Made by a program: the position numbers and the translations under genes
The notes under the pieces: model-generated
The model's input: the letters and a program-made list of their open reading frames with translations, nothing else
Told to the model about the DNA's origin: nothing
Databases searched by the model: none
In this document: one piece after another, positions 56,749 to 64,000 of the stretch
Position numbering within the stretch: position 1 is the first letter of the stretch
Layout of the letters: every line of letters starts with the position of its first letter
Source of the DNA: Paracyclopina nana
Taxonomy: Eukaryota > Arthropoda > Copepoda > Cyclopoida > Cyclopettidae
Length of the DNA: 64,000 nucleotides
Direction: 5' to 3'
NCBI GenBank assembly: GCA_019096065.1
Contig: JAGUCH010000002.1
Coordinates: 5,158,501-5,222,500, forward strand

Positions 56749-58735
56749 TCACTCGGTTTTTGCAGCAAAGCCATAGCCAGGATCGCTCTGCGTCCTTGCG
56801 TATTTGTGAGGCACCAAATCCCTGCTGCTTAGAATGGGACTGCAAACGGCTTCTACCTCTCTTTGCTTTTGTCTCATTTCCTCAGCTTCTGCATTTGGAT
56901 GCGTTTCCAGCCATGCTATTGCTCCGTCGCATTTGTTTAATATTGCATCACATTCCTCTTTAGATATCCTTTCTTTCGTCGAATCATCACTAACTATCGC
57001 CTTGACATTGAAGCAAAATGACTCCAGACTATTCTTGGCAAAAATTCTCTCCTTGAAATTGTCGTCGCTGCTTTTGTACAGCTGAGCATCTACGACCATT
57101 TTGTTGATTTCATCAATTGAGAGGTGTCCTTTGTCATTCGTGATGGTGATCTTCTCCCTTTTTCCAGAAGACTTGTCTGTTGCCGACACGTTCAGTATTC
57201 CATTGGCATCAATGTCAAAGGTTACCTCTATTTTAGGAATCCCTCTGGGCGCCTGAGCAATGCCAATGATGTTAAACTTGCCCAACATGTGGTTATCCTT
57301 GGTCATAGCTCTTTCGCCCTCATACACTTTGATGGTTACAGCTGCTTGGTAGTCAATGTAGGTGGAAAAAATTCGAGTGTGTGCGACTGGAATTTTGGTG
57401 TTACGCTCAATCAAGGTGGTCATGACTCCTCCCACAGTTTCAATGCCCAAGCTCAATGGAGCAACATCAAAAAGTAGCATATTGGCTATTGCATCATGAG
57501 TATCACCTTTGAGGATAGCTGCTTGAATCGCTGCTCCCATAGCAATAGCTTCATCTGGATCTATTGAGCAATCCAGGGCCTTTCCATCAAAGTACTGGCT
57601 TAGCAGACTTTGAATCTTCGGTATTCTGCTTGAGCCACCAACCAGGACTATTTCATCGATAAGCGACTTATCCATATTAGCATCACTGATGGCCTTCTCA
57701 ACTGACTTGATGGTTCTCTCAAAAAGGTCACGACAAAGCTCCTCAAATTGTGTCTTGGTGATTGAGGTGATGAAGTCAATTTCCTCATGCAATGAGCATA
57801 GCTCTATTTCGGCTTGGTCGGCCGTAGACAAGGTCCTCTTGGCCTTTTCGCAGGCAGATCGCAGCCTTCTGATTGCTCGCTGGTTGTCATAAAGGTCCTT
57901 GTCAAAGTTGCTTTTAAATTCCCGCAGAAAATGCTCCATCAATCGGTTGTCAAAGTCTTCTCCTCCAAGATGGGTGTCACCAGCAGTGGCCTTCACCTCA
58001 AAAACTCCATTGTTGATGCTAAGAATGGAAACATCCAAAGTTCCACCTCCGAGGTCAAAAATGAGGACAAACAGTTGTTTGTCTCCTCTCTTGTCAAGGC
58101 CATACGCAATGGCTGCAGCGGTGGGCTCATTGATGATTCGGATCACATTGAGGCCAGCTATGAAGCCTGCGTCTTTGGTAGCTTGACGTTGAGAATCGTT
58201 GAAGTAGGCCGGAACTGTGACGACTGCGTCCATGATGGAGCGTGAGAAATGTGATTCAGCTATTCGCTTCATTCTTCCCAAGATCATGGATGTAATTTCC
58301 TCTGGAGTGAACTCCTTGAACGCTCCCTTGAATTCAACTGAGAATTTAGCCTTGCCAAACGCATCCTCTATTACTTTGAAAGGCCAGTGTTTGAGGTTGG
58401 CTTGCAAATTCGGGTCTTCAAACCTCCTCCCAATCAACCTCTTGACATCAACAATTGTGTTGCTTGGGTTCATGGCAAATTGGCTCATGGCAGCCTCTCC
58501 CACCATCAGTTCAGTATCAGAAAATGCTACGCAGCTGGGTGTCGTCCTATTCCCCTATAAATAATACGTTAAGTGTAAGTTAAGTTAACTGCTCTAGTTG
58601 CTAAGTAATTTTAAGGTGGATGGATCTCACCAGTTCATTTGCAATGATTTCTGCTTTTCCTTGATCAAAGACCCCCACACACGAGTAAGTAGTGCCAAGA
58701 TCAATTCCAATTGCAATTTTCTCGTTCTTGGACAT
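56749..58735 (-). CDS. Divergent cytosolic-type HSP70 lacking EEVD
   Basis: Exon 1 is 58735-58631 ([20 protein letters not shown]) and exon 2 is 58554-56749, in phase, 636 aa. Hallmarks: [80 protein letters not shown], then the substrate domain [35 protein letters not shown]. It is an ATP-dependent chaperone. Odd features: no C-terminal EEVD (it ends GFAAKTE), several substitutions at usually fixed sites ([14 protein letters not shown]), and a phase-0 intron after codon 35. Inducible HSP70 genes usually lack introns, so this is probably a constitutive or tissue-specific paralogue. Organelle targeting is not seen at either end. Confidence 0.93.
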
Positions 58736-59031
58736 TTTCTCGCCTTTGCTTCAAAAAAGCTTGGTTATTAACTCTTCCTTGATTTGGTAATTAATGACCG
58801 CAATTTGTGCTCGGGATATGTGGGCGCCCGCAATAAGCCGCGCTCGTTACATAGACGTGTATATAAAGTGGTCATCTTGATTGTAAAGTTGTTGCTATAA
58901 TTCAAGTTTTCGCTTGAATCATTGCATCAAACTTAATCTAAGCCAAAAAGTTTCCATTTGGCGATGTTATGAGCGCTTTCGTTGAGCCAAAAAAACGATA
59001 AGTTTTATTTCTGGACTATCAATCGAAGCTT
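58736..59031. other. HSP70 upstream region
   Basis: About 300 bp between HSP70 and the Ly6 gene, same strand. No tandem array of nGAAn heat-shock elements was evident on inspection. Confidence 0.35.
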
Positions 59032-59658
59032 TTAAGGAACATAACGCAAAAGGGCATTAATTGACGCTAAGCTGAAAAGCAGAGCTGGATTGATAGCATT
59101 TCTGTAGCAGCCATTACACCAATGGTCGAAGTTGCAAAAGCAATACGTTGTATTGTCATAATAGTCTCTGCAACAATGATGAAGTAAATAATGAGCAGTT
59201 TTTCTGCTAATTGAATTCGTCGGTCACATACCTTAAAGTATCCAGTTCTTTCACTCTGTTGAAAGTGTATTGGCCCAACTTGATCTCCGGTGTGGCTGGT
59301 CTGCAGCCTTCGTATTTGTCCGCTGGAATATCGACCCTGTGACCCTCCAAATTGCTGAGGCAATCTCGGGTGACCATTATGTCGGCGCCTTTTCTCTCTA
59401 TGAGCTTGACGCATCGGTCATCTGATCGTGGGCACGTCTTGCCCCAATACCATCTCCAGTCAAAATCATATAATCCACAGCCTGGATGAGTGCCAACACA
59501 CTGGTAGCAAATCAGGCCAGGCTCTAACCCGGTTTTGAATGAAGAAACTGTCATCAAGAAAGTATATGCTTTATATTTAATATACCAAGTAAGTAGTAAT
59601 TTTAAAAGTTCTACCTACCAAATTGAATAGAAATCGACAAGACTGCAATGGTAAGCAT
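59032..59658 (-). CDS. qvr: Quiver/Sleepless-like Ly6 (three-finger) GPI-anchored protein
   Basis: Exons 59658-59619, 59547-59232 and 59167-59032, in phase, 163 aa. A short hydrophobic N-terminus ([14 protein letters not shown]) serves as signal peptide. The Ly6 cysteines start with [12 protein letters not shown] and continue through [12 protein letters not shown] and VTRDCL. The final [12 protein letters not shown] contains the CxCxxDxWCN-type signature of the arthropod Sleepless/Quiver group. A hydrophobic end ([14 protein letters not shown]) would be replaced by a GPI anchor. In flies such proteins modulate Shaker channels and nicotinic receptors. Whether this is the Quiver orthologue or one of its several arthropod relatives cannot be told here. 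Confidence 0.75.
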
Positions 59659-60303
59659 TGTCTACGGTTCCTTTTCACAATTAGCTAAAGTAGTAGCTGC
59701 ATATTGACCCATGCCAGGTACAGTTGAGCGTAAGCTATATGCGTACAGTAATGTTCTACAGAGCATTATACGCTTATGGCGAAAGGTACATATTGGCGTA
59801 AAGAATGCGCGTATTTTTTTTCCATTTCTTTTCTGTTCGCTCTGGGCCAAACATATTTACGAAGAAATTAACTTCAGTTGAAAATCAGATAAATGAACGA
59901 GCTTGATTCCCGCGTGCTGAAGTCCCCCCGTCCTTTGGACGCATTTTTAAACACAAATAGATGTTATAGAAATACAGTCGCAATCTAGCACACATACTCA
60001 AATGAGGAGGAGGCAAATTACCTTTTTCAGCAAGAACTTGTTCGCATGTGCAATAAAAAACTTAAAAAAGGGCGCCGAAGTAGAATTATATCCCGTTCAT
60101 GTGCAAAGTTGCTTTTCGGAAAGTAATAGTATTTACCTACTCACAGTACGTCAAAAAGCCGTTTTCACGCGCATGAGATAATCCTCCAAATCGCCCGAAT
60201 TTCTCATTTCACACCCAATTTTCAATTCTAATTTGGCTGACTTCTAGGCATAAGAAAGTCAAGACTGGTATGAATAGATTAATATGTTTTCAAATGGGGT
60301 ATG

Positions 60304-60780
60304 CTGGTTAAAGGCTAATCGGTAAAAGTAATCCCCTTTACTAAGGTAGAGCTCAAACTACAGCTCCGATCGGAACGAAATTTTGAGCGGTTCATGGTTT
60401 CTCAGTGCTACTACTAAATAGGCAAATACCAAATAAAAAATAGCATTGCATAATAAATTAAACGGTGGAACAAAATTGGGCAGATGTCGAGCTACCGTAG
60501 GCCGGCCGGCCACCTTTAGGCTGTTTTTTGGAGCTGAGTTTTGAGAACGATCTACTCATCAAAATCTAGAGCTCTAATGAAAACCAGTTATTTTGCTCAA
60601 CATTTAATAGATGCAGCTGATTTTTGATTGCTGGAACTTCTATGATCAAAATAGATGTCATTAAATGAATTGTACACTTGTATTGTTATCAAGTTAGCCT
60701 CTTGGTAGCCTTTCACCAATCTAGCCTTTGGCCAAAGGGCCTTTCACCAATTAGCCTTATACCGATTAGCCTTTAACCAG
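60304..60780. repeat. Element bounded by 20-21 bp inverted repeats, with internal direct repeats
   Basis: TGGTTAAAGGCTAATCGGTA at ~60307-60326 is exactly mirrored by TACCGATTAGCCTTTAACCA at ~60761-60780. Before the right end lie four or five degenerate direct copies of a 17-19 bp unit (TTAGCCTTATACCGA, CTAGCCTTTGGCCAA, TAGCCTTTCACCAA). Confidence 0.65.
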
Positions 60781-62414
60781 TAGAGCCTTCAAATTTGACT
60801 TCAAAATCAAACTTTGCTTAAATAGTGTTCTTCAAGGAGAATGGTGATGTAGCCATTTTTTGGGCATCCATAACTTTTGATTGGAATCGAATTAAATTGT
60901 TCTTTAATGACTGAGAGGTCAATCAGACCCCATTTAATGATGATTCATCAAAATTGGCTGCGGAAATTTGCGGAATTGGGAGCTGTGAATGTCAGTTTTT
61001 AGCTATCGTACGGCCTGGTTTTTCGAGTTAGTTAGTACGGCCCTATGAAAATTGACTCGTGTAATGTTGCAAGCTTTTTCCCCGTGCGCGGCAAAAAGGC
61101 ATTTTGAGCCGCTGTGAGATACTGCTTTTCGGTACTGAGAAGGTACGGGTAAAAATTGCGCGTGTATGGTAAACATAAAACCAAGACGAATCTTTACCGA
61201 GCGTGGCGAGGTCAAAAGTGAGTCATCTGCTAATTTATTTTGTATTCTTTGATAATTCTGCAGAAGTCTAAAATGTGCTGTCTATTTGGGCTTCTGATGC
61301 ATTATGAAGTAAATGATAACCCTGGCCTAGGGATATTTTTTACTAAGCAGGGCATCCCTGGTTTTCCCGGTTTCCCCGGTTTTCCCCGCATCGGGAGCGC
61401 AAAAGGCTACTTATATAACAAGAGAAGTGCTACTGGGCGAGGCTTAAGGGGGTCCGTTTGCAGATCTGCTGCACGCTCCAAAAGAGACTACAATGGAATT
61501 TTGCTCGCGGCTGCCTGAATTTGGGCCGGGGCAGACTTTTGGTCGCTAATAACTCCTAAATGAGCCCACTTAGCCAAAATAGTCCTATTTTACGAGTTGC
61601 TCTATTTTGCTAGGGCTATCTTTTGAATTTTATAAATATTTCCCCAACTATTAGGAATTAAAAGTTGTAAAACAGAGGTGCCAGTTGGCGTTTTCCTTTC
61701 TGGATCAAAGCAGCCTGTTGACTACTTTTTTAGAACAGCTGACCCAAACGTTATCAAAATCACTTGTAGCACTTGGCGCGCGCTCGCGTGCTGTGAGAAT
61801 GCAAGAAGTAGCACTTCTCTTTCTAAATACGTCTCTGTTCTCAACTAGTTGAACCAGGAATCGAGTTAACAAATTTAGGGCAAAATTCAGAAAAACCTTG
61901 ATTATTTCAGCTGTATCTTATATGTGATAACTTTGCAATGTGTTGATTCATATGTTGATTTATGGAATCACCTCGCCTTCAACTCCCTTGCGCTGCTGAC
62001 GAGCTGCTGCTGGCGCTGACTCGCTGATCTCAACTTTCGTAGCCATTTTGGTCAGTTACTTTTATGATGTTGAATTGAATACACTGAATGTGCAATTGAA
62101 TTAGCATCCCAGAATCCGGTGGATTCTTTTATTCACTCTTTGAGCAAGTTATAGCTCCTCTTTGTTGGCAGCAAAGCAGGAGCTCTGGCCTCTACTTGAG
62201 GACTGTCAAATGTTTAGTAGACAATTAGACTATGGAATGCGATGCATTTATTTCGAGGTTTTAGATAGATTAGTTACTTCTTGGAGCTTGGAGCCCTCCA
62301 GGGCCAAGCGGGGTCTTCACCTTTTCCTCTCGGCCGCCGGCCTTTCCGCTCGTAGCACCGCTACTTTAGCCCGGAATTAACATCATATGGATTTGTGTGA
62401 TCCATTTCGTTGGC

Positions 62415-63280
62415 AAAGAAACACGGAAATACGTCCTGATGGAAATATATGGAAAAAGCATCATTTCTTCCCACTTCACACCTATAATAAAAGTCACACC
62501 TCGGCGTGATTCCGTGAAATCTAAATTCAAAATAACACAGACATGGAGCTAACTTCAGATGAAAAACACGGACAGAAAAAATACTTCTAATAGGGGCAGT
62601 GCCAATGTAACCTGAATTGTTTTGCTTGTGACAAGCCTGTAGGTGTGCACTGACATTTTTAAAATGATAAAAAAGGTTGCCCATGCCCAGTGGTTGAGGA
62701 TGCCGCTTTCACACTCATCCCATTGAAATTGTGAAATCGACATAACACCTTTTTCTGAAAGCAATAAGTTAAAAACAGGCTATTACAGCTCCTCATTCCG
62801 CGAATTTCCGTGCCCAATTTAGGTGATTATCCTGAAATGGTGCCTTAATCTATCACAAATATTTTAATTGCATTCAGTTGCAAACAAAGGCTATGGCTGC
62901 CTGAAAATAGCCAAGAATGGCTCTTCTACCATTTAAGTGAATTTTGACCAAAAGCTTGTATCAGGCTAGATGATCTATAGTGTATCAGGAATGCTTGTGG
63001 CTTACAGTCGGAACTGTTAAGTAATAAAATATAACATTGTAGTGGACAGCTCATAATTGAACAAATAGTTCATCAATGCTAGTTGACCCAAGTTTGCAAA
63101 ATCCTACTTTGGTGATTTTTGTTCAGCCTTTTCCGTGTAATTCCAGTTATAAGCTTATCTCTACTTTGTCTGCGTCCGTGTTATTTAAATTCTAATTTCA
63201 CGGAATCGAGAAGGTGTGATTTTAATTGGAGGGGTCAAATGAGGTCATTTCCGTATTTCTGTGTTTCTGTGCGTCCATAA
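62415..63280. repeat. Fold-back element, ~865 bp, ~150 bp arms
   Basis: 62415-62575 (AAAGAAACACGGAAATACG, CACACCT, GATTCCGTGAAATCTAAATT, AATAACACAGACA) is mirrored as reverse complement by 63130-63280 (TGTCTGCGTCCGTGTTATT, AATTTCACGGAATC, GTATTTCTGTGTTTCTGTG). No coding capacity is seen. Confidence 0.7.
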
Positions 63281-63374
63281 TTTGAGGGGACCCGATACAT
63301 TTTGATTCAGAAGAAACCAAACAGTTTGGCACTGAAATTGAAATAAACTTTGAGTGTTTACTTTTGGGATATAC

Positions 63375-63510
63375 TAAAATACGCAACAAGTGCAATATGC
63401 GCAATATATGCAATATGCGCAACAAACTACTAGAATGCGCAACATGCGCAACTATTAGAATGCGCAACACGCGCAACTACTTAAGTGCGCAACATGTGCA
63501 ATAACCATGA
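63375..63510. repeat. Tandem repeat of TGCGCAA-containing units
   Basis: Degenerate ~25-34 bp units such as TATTAGAATGCGCAAC repeat three to four times, each carrying one or two TGCGCA palindromes. Confidence 0.65.
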
Positions 63511-63819
63511 TTATTTTTTTAAAAAGACATACCTTCTTCATCCTTTAAACTTGTGAAATGCATTTTGCAGCTGGAATAAATTAATGGAATCAAAACTCTG
63601 ATACTTCACAGACTAAACATGTTTATTATTTTTTAAATATTTTATTACTTTTTATATTTTTTAAATAATAATGATATTTTTTAAAATAATTTAAAAATTG
63701 TAACAGCTCTTTACTTACATTTCTCTGTTGACTTCTTTAGCTTTACTCAAAATTCAAAATGATTAGGACATAAACATAAAAGTCAGCTACTTATTCTCAT
63801 TTTGCCAAATATATTTTTT

Positions 63820-63990
63820 TAGTACAATTAAGACTATTACAAAAAAGTCCTTGGATCGACTACTATGACTTAGCAGGACCTGGGTCGATTAGAACGAACT
63901 GTGCTTGGATAGACTGACAGAACAGACTGTCCCTCATCGAAAAACGGATCGTACTTGAATTGACAGCTAGAACGTACAGTACAATGTTAG
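63820..63990. repeat. Degenerate ~30 bp repeats
   Basis: CTTGGATCGACTACTATGAC, CTGGGTCGATTAGAACGAAC, CTTGGATAGACTGACAGAAC and CTTGAATTGACAGCTAGAAC follow one another with similar spacing. It may continue beyond the window. Confidence 0.4.
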
Positions 63991-64000
63991 AATTCAACAA

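Larger units (their letters stand above)
59659..64000. other. Gene-free 3' end of the window
   Basis: 4.3 kb without a supported gene. It contains the fold-backs at 60304-60780 and 62415-63280 and tandem repeats at 63375-63510 and 63820-63990. ORFs in it are short and lack domains or plausible splice partners. Confidence 0.5.

Noticed and set aside
56600-56800. Coding overlap of PRC1 and HSP70
   Set aside because: The final PRC1 exon stops at 56633 and HSP70 stops at 56749, so only UTRs could overlap.
56749-58735. Apparent 2 nt frameshift in HSP70 exon 1 at the CA repeat
   Set aside because: It came from misreading a line junction; on rereading, the exon is 105 nt and in frame. The same kind of slip first suggested frameshifts in TASP1 exon 2 and INTS4 exon 3, and both disappeared on recheck against codon positions.
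61240-61518. ORF with a Gly-Phe-Pro repeat
   Set aside because: It is encoded by a short CCCCGGTTTT-type repeat; no family, signal peptide or splice partner.

Overview
Eukaryotic nuclear DNA, almost certainly from an arthropod and most likely a non-insect pancrustacean (copepod, ostracod or branchiopod grade). The reasons are short GT-AG introns (mostly 45-200 nt), AT-rich spacers, two copies of the arthropod secreted CUB-protein family, an arthropod-type Quiver/Sleepless Ly6 protein, and a Cys-loop receptor fused to lectin and LDL-receptor modules. No species is claimed. Gene models were built by reading splice sites by eye. Most CDS lengths are multiples of three, but single exon edges may be off by a few bases.

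Layout. 0-7.2 kb: USP30 deubiquitinase (+), whose 5.7 kb intron 2 contains a complete pentraxin/C-type-lectin/LDLa/Cys-loop receptor gene on the opposite strand. 7.3-10 kb: beta-catenin/armadillo (-). 11.5-13.2 kb: CUB protein 1 (+). 13.8-18.7 kb: type I PIP 5-kinase (-). 19.5-20.2 kb: KCTD5/insomniac-like (+). 21.9-23.1 kb: RAB40 (+). 23.2-30.7 kb: CUB protein 2 (-), with a 6.1 kb intron packed with fold-back elements and a tRNA-derived repeat. 31-34 kb: INTS4 (-). 34.4-34.8 kb: a small secreted protein with 14 cysteines in its predicted mature chain (-). 35-38.1 kb: SON (-). 38.1-44.2 kb: gene-poor, repeats and a GC-rich patch with E-boxes. 44.2-45.7 kb: Taspase-1 (-). 46-49.9 kb: TTC7 and Snapin (-), with the Snapin stop codon two bases before the TTC7 start codon. 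50.5-52.1 kb: trypsin-like protease with a C-terminal SUEL lectin domain (+). 52.2-54.1 kb: unrecognised two-TM serine-rich protein (+). 54.5-56.6 kb: PRC1 (+). 56.7-58.7 kb: HSP70 without EEVD (-). 59-59.7 kb: Quiver/Sleepless-like Ly6 protein (-). 59.7-64 kb: no gene seen, repeats only.

The genes are mostly unrelated housekeeping and signalling genes, with no shared pathway across the window. Loose links: PIP5K makes PI(4,5)P2 and TTC7 scaffolds the kinase that makes its precursor. KCTD5/inc and the Quiver-like protein are both homologues of fly sleep genes. INTS4 and SON both act in RNA processing. The most distinctive features are the Snapin-TTC7 two-nucleotide junction, the chimeric receptor nested in USP30, the protease-SUEL fusion, and about ten inverted-repeat (fold-back) elements, one of which sits inside another repeat with a visible target-site duplication.
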